Origin: an uncultured Rhodanobacter sp.
GTDB taxonomy: Bacteria; Pseudomonadota; Gammaproteobacteria; Xanthomonadales; Rhodanobacteraceae
Length of the DNA stretch: 13,626 nucleotides
Assembly (NCBI GenBank): GCA_903827735.1
Contig: CAIKJM010000148.1
Coordinates: forward strand, 1 to 13,626
Direction of reading: 5' to 3'
Below, in pieces: positions 1 through 7,309 of this stretch (positions are counted from its first letter, which is position 1; the number at the start of each line of letters is the position of its first letter). The translations under genes and the position numbers were made by a program. The notes below the pieces were generated by a model. It was not told the DNA's origin. It was given only the letters and a program-made list of their open reading frames with translations, and did no database searches.

Positions 1-1039
1 CCAGCAGGCAGCCGAAGAGCAGATTGTGCAGCACCGTATGCGTGGTGACCTCGACCAGCGACGAGCGGTCGTAGAACGGCACCACCCGCACGCCGGGCGG
101 CAGGGTGCCGTCATGATTGAGCTTGTCCACCGCCGCCTTGACGCGGTTGACCACGTCGTTGGTCTGTTCCGTGCGGTTCATCACGACAATGCCGGTGACC
201 ACATCGTCCTGATCGTCGCGCCCGGCATTGCCCAGTCGCGGCACGGCGCCGATGGAAACCTTGGCGAGGTCGCTCACCAGCACCGGCGTGCCGTTGGATT
301 GGGACAGCACGATATGGCCGATATCGTCCACGTCCTTGATCAGCCCGACACCGCGGATATTCACCGACTGCTGGCCGATATTGATCGTGCGGCCGCCGAC
401 GTTGGTGTTGGCATTGCCGATGGCGGCGATCAGCTGCGGCAGCGTGACGCCGTAGCCCTGCAGCTTGTTGAGATCGACATCGACGTCGTACTCCTTGGTC
501 GTGCCGCCCCAGGTCACCACCTGCGCGATGCCTGGGACTGAGAGGAGTCGCCTCGTCACGACCCAGTCCTGCAGCGTGCGCAAGTTGGTCAAACCGAAAT
601 GCGGCGGGCCGACGATCTGGTAGCGGTAGATTTCGCCGACCAGGCTCGATGCCTGGATCTGCGGCTGCACGTTGTTCGGCAGCGTGACGTTCTGCTGCAG
701 GTTCAGCGCGGCCTGCGCCAGCGCAAAGTAGTAATCGACGCCGTACTTGAAGGTCACGCGGACGAAGGACAGACCATAGAACGAGGTCGAGCGGATATTG
801 TCGACGCCGGGCGTGGTTGCCAGCCCCACCTCCATCGGTCGCGTATAGCTGCGCTCCATTTCCTCGGCGGACAGGCCGGGCGCCTGGGCGGTGATCTCGA
901 GGATCACCGGGGCAGGGTTGGGGTAGGCCTCGATATTGAGCTTGGCGTAAGCGACCAGTCCGGCGCCGACAAAGGCCAGCAGCGCCAGGATGATGATCGA
1001 GCGCCGGGTCAGCGCAAACGCGATAAGACCTCTGAACAC
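1..1039 (-). CDS. RND efflux pump inner-membrane subunit, CzcA/CusA-like (partial)
   Basis: This is the N-terminal 346 codons of a proton-driven RND exporter of the heavy-metal-efflux (HME) type; family members are about 1,030-1,060 residues, so two thirds lies beyond the left edge. The reading frame is open from a GTG at 1039 to the window edge. GGAAG lies about 8 nt before the GTG, and the adaptor gene ends 23 nt upstream. Visible parts are TM1 (about residues 13-31), then the periplasmic porter domain with CzcA-like stretches such as EAYPNPAPV (37-45), TRPMEVGLATTPGV (66-79) and GEIYRY (135-140), and the start of TM2 near residue 338. The HME assignment rests on these similarities. The proton-relay acidic residues of TM4 and the metal-site residues are outside the window, so the substrate (metal ion or other) cannot be decided. 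It probably works with the adaptor encoded just upstream. Confidence 0.88.
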   Translation of the reverse strand, partial: MFRGLIAFALTRRSIIILALLAFVGAGLVAYAKLNIEAYPNPAPVILEITAQAPGLSAEEMERSYTRPMEVGLATTPGVDNIRSTSFYGLSFVRVTFKYGVDYYFALAQAALNLQQNVTLPNNVQPQIQASSLVGEIYRYQIVGPPHFGLTNLRTLQDWVVTRRLLSVPGIAQVVTWGGTTKEYDVDVDLNKLQGYGVTLPQLIAAIGNANTNVGGRTINIGQQSVNIRGVGLIKDVDDIGHIVLSQSNGTPVLVSDLAKVSIGAVPRLGNAGRDDQDDVVTGIVVMNRTEQTNDVVNRVKAAVDKLNHDGTLPPGVRVVPFYDRSSLVEVTTHTVLHNLLFGCLL

Positions 1040-1062
1040 GTGGGGTTCTTCCGTATCCGGGC

Positions 1063-2247
1063 TTACTGCGACTGCAGCGCCAGCGCGCTGCTGATAAACA
1101 GCGCACCGTCGCCGGCCAGCTTCTCGCCGGGACTGAGGCCGGCAAGAATCTGATCCATGCCATGTTGTTGGAGGCCCAGCCGAACCTCTCGCCGTTCGAA
1201 GCGCCGACCGTCCTGCGTGGTGAACACGGTCATGCTGCCATCGCCTTCGCGCACGACCGCATCCGGCGGCACGGCCACCGAAGGCGTCGGTGCGCCGGTC
1301 TGTACCGTAAAGTTCGCCATCGTCTGCGGATGCAGCTGATGCTGGGGATCGTCGATCTGCGCCCGCACGCCGATGCGGTGGGTCCCGGGGTCGGCTGCGC
1401 TGCCGATGTAGCTGATGGTGCCGTGCAGCTTCCGCTGCGGCAGACCGTTGACGCTGACCTCGACCGGCTGGTCCATCCGCACGCGGGCGATCTCGTCTTC
1501 GGGTACGTTGGCCACCACCCAGACGCTGGAAAGGTCGGCCACCACAAACGCCGGCGAGGATGCGCCCGGCTGCACCAGGGTGCCCGGCGCAATATTGCGC
1601 GCGGTGACGTGGCCGTCGATCGGGCTGCTGATCGTCAGCGTGTTGTCGATCGTGCGCGTGGCGATCAGGCGATCGATCTCGGCATCGGATTTGCCGAAGA
1701 TCTTCAGCGCATTGCGCGACGCCAGATAGTTGCCGTGCGCCGTTTGCTGATCCGACACGGCCTGCTCCAGATCTTTCTGCGCATTGGCCTGCACCGCGAG
1801 CATCTTGCGCGCGCGCTCAAGTATCTTGGTCGACAGATCGAAGACGGCCGCATTCGAAATCAAGGCCGATTCCGCCTGAACCAGATCGGGGCTCTCAACG
1901 GTGAACAACACCTGGCCTTTCTTGACGTCGTCACCCGCCCTGGCCCGCACCGCGAGCACGCGACCCTGGTAAGGCGAGTAAATTTGCGCAGTGCTGTCCT
2001 GATTAAAGTCGACGTATCCGAGCGCATCCAGCCGGGCATCAAAGGCCTGCGTGGCGGCGCGGATCACATGTACCTGCGTCGCCTGCTTGTCGCTGATCGT
2101 TACGCTGTCTGTCGGGCCAGCCGTTTTCGGCGGGGCCGAGTCAGTGCTTGGGCTGGCCGTGCGGTTCGAAAAGTGCAGCCAGCTCCACGCTGCGACCAGC
2201 ACGATCACAGCAGCAACCGCCCAATGTCGATGACGTCGATGGCGCAT
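1063..2247 (-). CDS. RND efflux periplasmic adaptor (membrane fusion protein), CzcB/CusB-like
   Basis: This 394-residue adaptor would link the inner-membrane RND pump to an outer-membrane channel. A basic N-terminus (residues 1-9) is followed by one membrane anchor or signal segment (about 9-25) and a low-complexity linker. The barrel-sandwich (lipoyl-like) half-motifs lie at about 86-122 (SPYQGRVLAV, GDDVKKGQVLFTVESPDL) and 203-238 (TISSPIDGHVTARNIAPGT). They flank an alpha-helical hairpin at about 123-200. A beta-barrel (240-320) and a membrane-proximal domain (323-394) follow. The domain order and spacing match the HlyD/CzcB adaptor family. The ATG at 2247 has GGAACAGG just upstream. The pump gene starts 23 nt after the stop, so the two are surely co-transcribed. 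No His- or Met-rich metal-binding N-terminal extension is evident, so a metal substrate is not demonstrated. Confidence 0.92.
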   Translation of the reverse strand: MRHRRHRHWAVAAVIVLVAAWSWLHFSNRTASPSTDSAPPKTAGPTDSVTISDKQATQVHVIRAATQAFDARLDALGYVDFNQDSTAQIYSPYQGRVLAVRARAGDDVKKGQVLFTVESPDLVQAESALISNAAVFDLSTKILERARKMLAVQANAQKDLEQAVSDQQTAHGNYLASRNALKIFGKSDAEIDRLIATRTIDNTLTISSPIDGHVTARNIAPGTLVQPGASSPAFVVADLSSVWVVANVPEDEIARVRMDQPVEVSVNGLPQRKLHGTISYIGSAADPGTHRIGVRAQIDDPQHQLHPQTMANFTVQTGAPTPSVAVPPDAVVREGDGSMTVFTTQDGRRFERREVRLGLQQHGMDQILAGLSPGEKLAGDGALFISSALALQSQ

Positions 2248-2392
2248 GCCTGTTCCGGTTTTTCTTGGTTCGCACGGGATATCCGGCGCACGACGAGGCC
2301 GTGCCGGCCAGTGCAGCGCCGATCACCTTATCGGCCACCCACGAGGACGAACAGTTACGATCCGGAAAGGTTTGGCGAGCCGGCGAGGCAGC

Positions 2393-3751
2393 TTAGTCGC
2401 GCGGAAGCCGGATACTCACACGCAGCCCCGGCTGGGCGTCTTCGAGCGCCATCCGGCCGCGGTGCAGCGCGACCACGGCGGCCACGATCGACAGCCCCAG
2501 ACCGTTGCCGCGCAGATGTCGGCTCGCATCGACGCGGAAGAAGCGTTCGGTAGCGCGACCGATCAGTTTGGGCGGAATGCCCGGGCCGTTATCCTCGACG
2601 ATCAGGCAGAGGCTTTCCGGCTCAGCGGTCACGCGCACCGTCACCTGCGTGCCGGGGCCGGCGTACTTCAGCGTGTTGTCGAGCAGGTTGGCCATGACTC
2701 CGGCGATCAGGTCGCGATCGATCGAGGCATGCGCCGTCGTTTCGATGGCCAGCGCGATGGTCTGGCCCTGATTCTCAGCTGCCGGCTGGTACAGCTCGAC
2801 GATGTCGGTAATCACTTCGCCCAGTGGCATCGAGGCGAAGTGCTGACGACGCACGCCGGATTCGGCTTCGGCGATTTGCAGCAGCTTGTCCAGCACGGTA
2901 GTCACCGCATCGATTTCGTCGATGGCGTACTGCGCACTGACTGGCAGGCGCTCGGCATTCGACGGCAGGCTCAACGCCTCTTCGAGGTTGCCGCGAATGC
3001 GGCTCAGCGGCGTTCGCAGATCGTGCGCAATGGCATTGGACACGTCGCGCGCGGTTTCCATCAGGCGCTCGATTTCATCGAGCATGACGTTGACGTCGTG
3101 CGCCACCATCGCAAACTCGTCCCGCGATCGGCCGACGTCGATGCGCTTGTCCAGATTGCCGGCGGATATTTCCGTCGTCGTGAGGTGGATCGCGTTTAGC
3201 TGCCTTTTCAACTGCCGACGAAACAGCCACGCGCCGAGCGCCGCCAGCACCAGCGCCAGCAGGCCGCCGAGCGATAGCGCGGTGACGCTCATCCGTTCGA
3301 GCTCGCGCTGATCGCGCATGTCGCGTCCCACCACCAGCGTGCTGCCGTCGGGGAAGCGATAGATCAGCAGGCGGCTGACCGAGTCTCGCCCCAGCCGCTT
3401 CACCGGCTGTTTGACCAGTTCGTTACTGTGACCGCTGAGACCGGGCCACGCGGTGAGGTTGCCGATGATCTTGCGACCCTGCGGATCGACCAGCAGGTAG
3501 ATCTCGGTATCGACGTCGCGATCGTCGGTCAGCAGAGTGTGTATCTCGCGTTCGAGCGCCGGCTGGCCCGCCTGATGGCGTATGTCGATCAGGCGGCGGG
3601 AGGTCGCGGTGAGCTGCGCGTCGATATTGCGGGAGATCAAACCGGCGGTGCCGACATAGAATACCGTCGAGATCAGTGCGACCGACAGCAACAGCAGCAG
3701 CCCGTAGCCGACGGCCATGCGAAACACCACGGAGTGGCGGAAGCTAGCCAT
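2393..3751 (-). CDS. Sensor histidine kinase of the efflux locus
   Basis: This is a 452-residue membrane sensor kinase, partner of the response regulator encoded just before it. TM1 lies at about residues 11-33, a periplasmic sensor region of roughly 120 residues at 34-154, and TM2 at about 155-177. A HAMP linker (about 178-232) follows. The H-box NAIAHDLRTPLSR has the phospho-acceptor His243. The ATPase domain carries the N-box NLLDN (355-359), G1 DNGPG (387-391) and G2 GNGLGLS (415-421). All catalytic motifs are intact. I chose the ATG at 3751, which overlaps the regulator's stop codon by 8 nt (ATGGCTAG), as usual for such pairs. A GTG at 3793 would add 14 residues. The periplasmic domain shows no motif that I recognise as metal-binding, so the signal is unknown. 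The kinase ends 145 bp before the adaptor gene, and the unassigned gap (2248-2392) shows no clear terminator. Confidence 0.93.
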   Translation of the reverse strand: MASFRHSVVFRMAVGYGLLLLLSVALISTVFYVGTAGLISRNIDAQLTATSRRLIDIRHQAGQPALEREIHTLLTDDRDVDTEIYLLVDPQGRKIIGNLTAWPGLSGHSNELVKQPVKRLGRDSVSRLLIYRFPDGSTLVVGRDMRDQRELERMSVTALSLGGLLALVLAALGAWLFRRQLKRQLNAIHLTTTEISAGNLDKRIDVGRSRDEFAMVAHDVNVMLDEIERLMETARDVSNAIAHDLRTPLSRIRGNLEEALSLPSNAERLPVSAQYAIDEIDAVTTVLDKLLQIAEAESGVRRQHFASMPLGEVITDIVELYQPAAENQGQTIALAIETTAHASIDRDLIAGVMANLLDNTLKYAGPGTQVTVRVTAEPESLCLIVEDNGPGIPPKLIGRATERFFRVDASRHLRGNGLGLSIVAAVVALHRGRMALEDAQPGLRVSIRLPRD

Positions 3752-4442
3752 CGCTGACGTTTTCACCGGGCGCTCGCACGGTATAACCCGCACCGCGCAC
3801 GGTGTGGATCAGCGGGGCGGCGGCGTCCTTGTCGATCTTGGTGCGCAGTCGGCTCATCTGCACGTCGATGACATTGGTCTCGGGGTCGAAGTGGTAGCCC
3901 CACACCGCGGTCAGCAGCATTTTTCGCGTAACGACTTCGCCCTGGTGGCGAACCAGATACTCCAGCAGCTGATATTCCCGCGGCTGCAGACTAATCGGCT
4001 GCTGGTCACGAAATACGCGGCGCGCGCGCGTGTCGACTTTCAGATCGCCGACAACGAGCACGCCCATATCCTCGCGCTGTCCGGCGCGACGAATCAGCGC
4101 CTCGATGCGCGCCAGCAGTTCATCGAACGCAAACGGCTTGGTCAGATAATCGTCGCAGCCGTCGCGCAGGCCGCGCACGCGCTCATTCAGGCTGCCGAGC
4201 GCGCTGAGAATCAGCACCGGGGTGGCATCGCCGCGCCCGCGCATGGTCGAGAGGATGTCCAGGCCGTCGAGCGCGCCCGGCAGCATGCGATCGAGCACGA
4301 CCACATCCCAACCCGATTCGTTGACCTTCGACAGCCCGCTCGCGCCATCGTGGCAGGCCGTCACGCTAAACCCTTCGCGCTGCAATCCATCCTGGATCAG
4401 CTGCGCGGCGGCCTGGTCATCTTCGATTAGCAGACAGCGCAT
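3744..4442 (-). CDS. OmpR/PhoB-family response regulator
   Basis: This 232-residue DNA-binding response regulator probably controls the downstream efflux genes and itself. The receiver domain (1-118) has the acidic pair D8/D9, phospho-acceptor D51 in VVVLDRMLPG, S80 and the conserved K102 in TKPFAFDEL. The C-terminal winged-helix domain (about 128-226) contains QPREYQLLEYLV, GYHFDPETNVIDVQMSRLR and the terminal hairpin HTVRGAGYTVR. It resembles CopR/QseB-type regulators, but the target is inferred from position only. The ATG at 4442 is preferred because GGAAAG lies 9 nt upstream; a TTG at 4463 would add seven residues. The gene reads away from the TrpR-like/his operon, and the two share a 214-bp divergent intergenic region. 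Confidence 0.93.
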   Translation of the reverse strand: MRCLLIEDDQAAAQLIQDGLQREGFSVTACHDGASGLSKVNESGWDVVVLDRMLPGALDGLDILSTMRGRGDATPVLILSALGSLNERVRGLRDGCDDYLTKPFAFDELLARIEALIRRAGQREDMGVLVVGDLKVDTRARRVFRDQQPISLQPREYQLLEYLVRHQGEVVTRKMLLTAVWGYHFDPETNVIDVQMSRLRTKIDKDAAAPLIHTVRGAGYTVRAPGENVSDG

Positions 4443-4597
4443 GCGCGGAGACTTTCCGATCAAAGTAGGGTTGTGAAGCAGCCAGACTTTTCGGCTGTTT
4501 CCGCATGATAAGCGACTCGTCGTTCTGGTGCGTTGTCAGCCGCTGGCTGGCTCAGGAGCAGGGTGTCCGCTTGCCTGAACCATCGCATCTGGACCGT

Positions 4598-4626
4598 TTG
4601 CAACGCCTAAGTGCAGTCTGTAAGAT
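4598..4626 (+). promoter_or_regulatory. Predicted sigma-70 promoter of the TrpR-like/his operon
   Basis: TTGCAA (4598-4603) and TAAGAT (4621-4626) match the -35 and -10 consensus at four of six positions each and are separated by an optimal 17 bp. Transcription would start near 4632-4634, giving a leader of only about 24 nt. That start point abuts the operator-like palindrome at 4636-4653, a layout suited to repression. This is a prediction by eye only. Confidence 0.5.
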
Positions 4627-4635
4627 GCAACTACT

Positions 4636-4653
4636 GTATTAACGCATTAGTAC
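4636..4653. promoter_or_regulatory. trp-operator-like palindrome, probable site of the TrpR-like regulator
   Basis: The 18-bp sequence GTATTAACGCATTAGTAC has 7-bp arms (GTATTAA and TTAGTAC) that pair at six of seven positions around a 4-bp centre. The E. coli trp operator core, as I recall it, is GTACTAG-TTAA-CTAGTAC, with the same arm length and spacing and the same outer GTA...TAGTAC. The site lies 3 bp before the start codon of a TrpR-family gene and just after the predicted transcription start. Autoregulation together with his-operon control is therefore the simplest reading. Binding is inferred, not shown. Confidence 0.6.
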
Positions 4654-4656
4654 GTT

Positions 4657-4995
4657 ATGAAGCGCCGATCGCTCGATCCAGAGACACCTGATGCATCCGC
4701 CAAGCTGAGCCTGTGCGAGGCGCTGCTGTCGTTGAAGAACGCCGACGAGATGGGCGCTTTCCTCACTGATCTGTGCACGCCGGCAGAACTTGAGGTGCTG
4801 GTGGATCGCTGGCGCGTGGTGCCGTATCTGCTGGAAAGTCTTTCGTACCGTGAAATCCATGAGCGCACCGCCGTCAGCATCACGACCATTGGACGCGTGG
4901 CGCGCTATCTCAATCAAGGCAACGGCGGTTACCTGGCGGCGGCAGCGCGGGCGGCGCGGCGTCAATCGCAGACAGCAAAAAAGGCCAGGGCATGA
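4657..4995 (+). CDS. TrpR-family transcriptional regulator (YerC/YecD-like), probable his-operon repressor
   Basis: This 112-residue all-helical DNA-binding protein belongs to the Trp-repressor superfamily. Residues 17-95 cover the fold, and the helix-turn-helix spans about 63-85 (SYREIHERTAVSITTIGRVA). Aligned by eye to E. coli TrpR, T41, R51 and R80 occupy the places of T44, R54 and R84, which contact the tryptophan corepressor, so an amino-acid-type ligand is plausible. One residue is missing in the loop before the HTH. The C-terminal tail (97-112) is basic and Ala-rich. The ATG at 4657 is the first start after an in-frame stop (TAG at 4648-4650) and has no visible Shine-Dalgarno sequence. 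Its stop overlaps the hisG start (ATGA). This position at the head of the operon points to histidine-pathway control. As I recall, comparative genomics has proposed a TrpR-family 'HisR' in Xanthomonadales. The family match is firm, the regulatory role inferred. Confidence 0.9.
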   Translation: MKRRSLDPETPDASAKLSLCEALLSLKNADEMGAFLTDLCTPAELEVLVDRWRVVPYLLESLSYREIHERTAVSITTIGRVARYLNQGNGGYLAAAARAARRQSQTAKKARA

Positions 4996-5885
4996 AACAG
5001 CGTGATCGACTTCGTATAGCCATGCAGAAATCCGGACGGCTGACCGAGCCGGCGCTCGAACTGCTCAATCGCTGCGGCCTCAGCTTCCGACAGAGCCGCG
5101 ACAAGCTGTTCTGCTTCGGCGAAGGCGAACCGGTGGATCTGCTGCTGGTACGCGACGACGATATTCCCGGGCTGATCGCGCAGGGCGTGTGCGACCTCGG
5201 CATCGTCGGCCGCAACGTGCTGGACGAGTTCCGCCTAACCACCGGTCGCGACGCCGCGCCGCTGAATGAACTGCGCCCGCTCGGCTTCGGCCGCTGCCGC
5301 CTGTCGATCGCCGTGCCGCAGGAGCTGGATTACCAGGGCCCGCAGACGCTGGAAGGCGAACGCATCGCCACGTCATACCCTGGGCTGCTCGGCGAGTGGC
5401 TGCGCACGCATGCCGTCAACGCCAGCGTGATCATGCTGTCGGGTTCCGTCGAGATCGCACCGAAGCTCGGCACAGCCGATGCGATCTGCGATCTGGTGCA
5501 GAGCGGCGGCACCCTGGTCGCCAACCAGCTGCGCGAGGCCGAGGTGCTGCTGGAAAGCGAGGCCGTGCTGGCCGGCCCGCTGACCCTGCCGATCGACGAG
5601 CGCGGCGACATGCTGGAGCTGCTGCTGAAGCGCCTGGACGGCGTGATCCAGGTGCGCGAATCGCGCCTGCTTCTGCTGCAGACCTCGCGCAGCTCGCTGG
5701 AGGCGATCACCCGTCTGTTGCCCGGTGGCCCGCAGCCGACGCTGCTGGCAGTGGCCGGGCAGCCCGATCAGCTGATGCTGCAGGCACTGTGCGCCGGCGA
5801 AGTGAGCTGGCGTCAGCTGGAAGAAATAAAGAAAGCCGGCGCGCGCGAGATGTATGTGCTGCCGGTGGAAAAAATGCTCGCCTGA
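4992..5885 (+). CDS. hisG: ATP phosphoribosyltransferase, long form
   Basis: It catalyses the committed first step of histidine synthesis, joining ATP and PRPP to give phosphoribosyl-ATP in the cytoplasm. At 297 residues it is the long form (HisG-L). The catalytic domains span about 1-220, and a C-terminal ACT-like regulatory domain (about 225-297) normally gives feedback inhibition by histidine, so no HisZ partner is needed. Recognisable stretches are the N-terminal RIAMQKSGRL (8-17), GICD-type DLGIVGRNVL (68-77) and the PRPP-binding segment EIAPKLGTADAICDLVQSGG (154-173). The ATG overlaps the stop of the TrpR-like gene by 4 nt (ATGA), with a purine-rich stretch including AGGG just upstream. 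It is the first structural gene of the operon, and hisD follows after 56 bp. Confidence 0.97.
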   Translation: MKQRDRLRIAMQKSGRLTEPALELLNRCGLSFRQSRDKLFCFGEGEPVDLLLVRDDDIPGLIAQGVCDLGIVGRNVLDEFRLTTGRDAAPLNELRPLGFGRCRLSIAVPQELDYQGPQTLEGERIATSYPGLLGEWLRTHAVNASVIMLSGSVEIAPKLGTADAICDLVQSGGTLVANQLREAEVLLESEAVLAGPLTLPIDERGDMLELLLKRLDGVIQVRESRLLLLQTSRSSLEAITRLLPGGPQPTLLAVAGQPDQLMLQALCAGEVSWRQLEEIKKAGAREMYVLPVEKMLA

Positions 5886-5932
5886 TCGGTTTGGGATCGA
5901 GGCAGGACATCAATCATCACGTCGTAATGAGC

Positions 5933-5936
5933 AAGG
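5933..5936 (+). promoter_or_regulatory. Ribosome-binding site that sets the hisD start
   Basis: AAGG lies 5 nt before the ATG at 5942. The in-frame ATG at 5927 has no such site, and neither does the ATG at 5987, so 5942 is preferred. The hisG-hisD gap (5886-5941) is one of only two non-overlapping junctions in the operon and shows nothing else. Confidence 0.55.
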
Positions 5937-5941
5937 TTGTC

Positions 5942-7309
5942 ATGAACAAGGCTTTCGCAAATCCCCTCGCCGTCGATCCAACGCCGATGAAGCGGCTCGA
6001 CTGGAGCGCGCTGAACGAGGCAGGGCGTCGCGACGCGCTGGCGCGGCCCGCACAATCCCGCGCGGACGATCTGCGCCGCGGCGTCGAGCAGATCATCGCC
6101 AGCGTACGCGCCGGCGGCGACGCGGCCCTGCTCGAGCTGAGTAAGAAGTACGACCGCTGCACGCTGGACGCCATCCAAGTCACCGAAGCCGAATTCGATC
6201 AGGCCGAGGCCGCGCTCGACCCGACGTTGAAACAGGCGATCCAGGAAGCGGCGGGGCGCATCGAGGCGTTCCATCGCGCCGCCGCGCCGCAGCCGGTGAG
6301 CGTGGATACGGCGCCCGGCGTGCGCGTGGAGCGGGTGCTGCGCCCGATCAGCCGCGTCGGCCTGTACGTGCCGGCGGGCAGTGCGCCGCTGCCCTCGACT
6401 GCGCTGATGCTGGGCGTGCCGGCGCGCATCGCCGCCTGTCGCGAGATCGTTCTGTGCTCGCCGGCGCGCGCGGACGGCCGCTGCGACGAAGCGGTGCTGT
6501 ATGTGGCGCGCCTTACCGGCGTGCACAAGGTCTTCAAGCTTGGCGGCGCACAGGCCATCGCCGCCATGGCGTACGGTACGGCCAGCGTGCCCAAGTGCGA
6601 CAAGCTGTTCGGTCCCGGCAACTCCTGGGTCACCGAGGCCAAGCTGCAGGTCTCCGGCGATCCCGACGGGGCGGCCATCGACATGCCGGCCGGCCCGTCC
6701 GAAGTGCTGGTCATCGCCGACGCGGAAGCCGATCCGGCTTTCGTCGCCGCCGATCTGCTGTCGCAAGCCGAGCATGGGCCGGATTCGCAGGTGATTCTGC
6801 TTAGCCCATCCGCCGACATGCTCGACATGGTCGCCGGCGAAGTGGATCGCCAGTGTGCGGCGCTGCCGCGCAACGCCATCGCCGCACAGGCGCTGGCGCA
6901 GAGCCGGCTCATCAAGGTCGATTCGCTGGCGCAGGCGATCGAGGTCAGCAACCGCTACGCGCCGGAGCATCTGATTCTGCAGGTGCAGCAGCCGCGCGAT
7001 CTGCTGGAAAGCATCGATAGCGCCGGCTCGATCTTCCTCGGTGCGTGGACGCCCGAGTCGGTCGGCGACTACTGCAGCGGCAGCAATCACGTGCTGCCGA
7101 CCTACGGCTACGCGCGCAGCTACAGCGGCGTATCGGTGGCGAGTTTCCAGAAACAGATCACGGTGCAGGAAGTGACGCCGGACGGCCTGCGCGCGATCGG
7201 CCCCTGCGCCGCCACGCTGGCTGCCGCCGAACAGCTGGAGGCGCATCGCCGCGCGGTCACCATGCGGCTGGCCGTGCTGAACGGCGATGCCGCAGGGCGA
7301 ACGTCATGA
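5942..7309 (+). CDS. hisD: Histidinol dehydrogenase
   Basis: It performs the last two steps of the pathway, oxidising L-histidinol to L-histidinal and then to histidine with two NAD+. It is a 455-residue enzyme (E. coli: 434). All key residues are present and sit at a constant +16 offset from E. coli numbering. Zinc ligands are Q275, H278 (SQAEHGPDSQ), D376 (GDYCSG) and H435 (EAHRRAV); the catalytic pair is E342/H343 (PEHL). The NAD-site motif GPGNSWVTEAK is at 224-234. The extra N-terminal residues depend on the start chosen: the ATG at 5942 has a good ribosome-binding site, whereas an ATG at 5987 would give 440 residues. The same frame is open far upstream inside hisG, which is an artefact of the GC-rich sequence. 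The stop overlaps the hisC start by 4 nt. Confidence 0.97.
   Translation: MNKAFANPLAVDPTPMKRLDWSALNEAGRRDALARPAQSRADDLRRGVEQIIASVRAGGDAALLELSKKYDRCTLDAIQVTEAEFDQAEAALDPTLKQAIQEAAGRIEAFHRAAAPQPVSVDTAPGVRVERVLRPISRVGLYVPAGSAPLPSTALMLGVPARIAACREIVLCSPARADGRCDEAVLYVARLTGVHKVFKLGGAQAIAAMAYGTASVPKCDKLFGPGNSWVTEAKLQVSGDPDGAAIDMPAGPSEVLVIADAEADPAFVAADLLSQAEHGPDSQVILLSPSADMLDMVAGEVDRQCAALPRNAIAAQALAQSRLIKVDSLAQAIEVSNRYAPEHLILQVQQPRDLLESIDSAGSIFLGAWTPESVGDYCSGSNHVLPTYGYARSYSGVSVASFQKQITVQEVTPDGLRAIGPCAATLAAAEQLEAHRRAVTMRLAVLNGDAAGRTS

Larger units (their letters stand above)
4443..4656. promoter_or_regulatory. Divergent intergenic region between the two-component genes and the his operon
   Basis: This 214-bp region must carry promoters for both directions. 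For the plus strand a promoter and an operator-like palindrome are annotated separately. For the minus strand I could not identify a convincing -35/-10 pair. Two small inverted repeats of the same pentamer are present: CAGCC 4479-4483 with GGCTG 4493-4497, and CAGCC 4537-4541 with GGCTG 4545-4549. TTTCCG occurs at 4453-4458 and 4498-4503. These are candidate regulator sites with no further support. No ORF with a histidine-rich leader peptide and no attenuator-like terminator is visible ahead of the his genes. Confidence 0.6.

Noticed and set aside
111..1163. Minus-strand open frame of 350 codons over the RND pump region
   Set aside because: It is out of frame with the GTG-started pump frame that shows clear RND motifs, and overlaps the 3' end of the adaptor gene. 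Its composition is Arg-rich and uninformative.
2248..2392. Possible small gene between kinase and adaptor (frame within 2141-2338, minus strand)
   Set aside because: It overlaps the adaptor start, has no recognisable motif and no clear ribosome-binding site; treated as intergenic.
1162..2553. Plus-strand open frame of 463 codons opposite the adaptor and kinase
   Set aside because: It is antisense to well-supported genes and has no domain or ribosome-binding site.
5396..5941. Upstream extension of the hisD frame into hisG
   Set aside because: It overlaps the conserved second half of hisG in another frame; HisD homologues begin near the ATG chosen at 5942.
5886..5941. Possible his attenuator or leader peptide before hisD
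   Set aside because: Only two adjacent His codons appear in one frame, and there is no terminator or alternative hairpin. The same search ahead of hisG (4464-4656) was also negative.
5813..7246. Minus-strand open frame of 477 codons opposite hisD
   Set aside because: Same reason: antisense to an intact hisD, with shadow-like composition and no recognisable domain.
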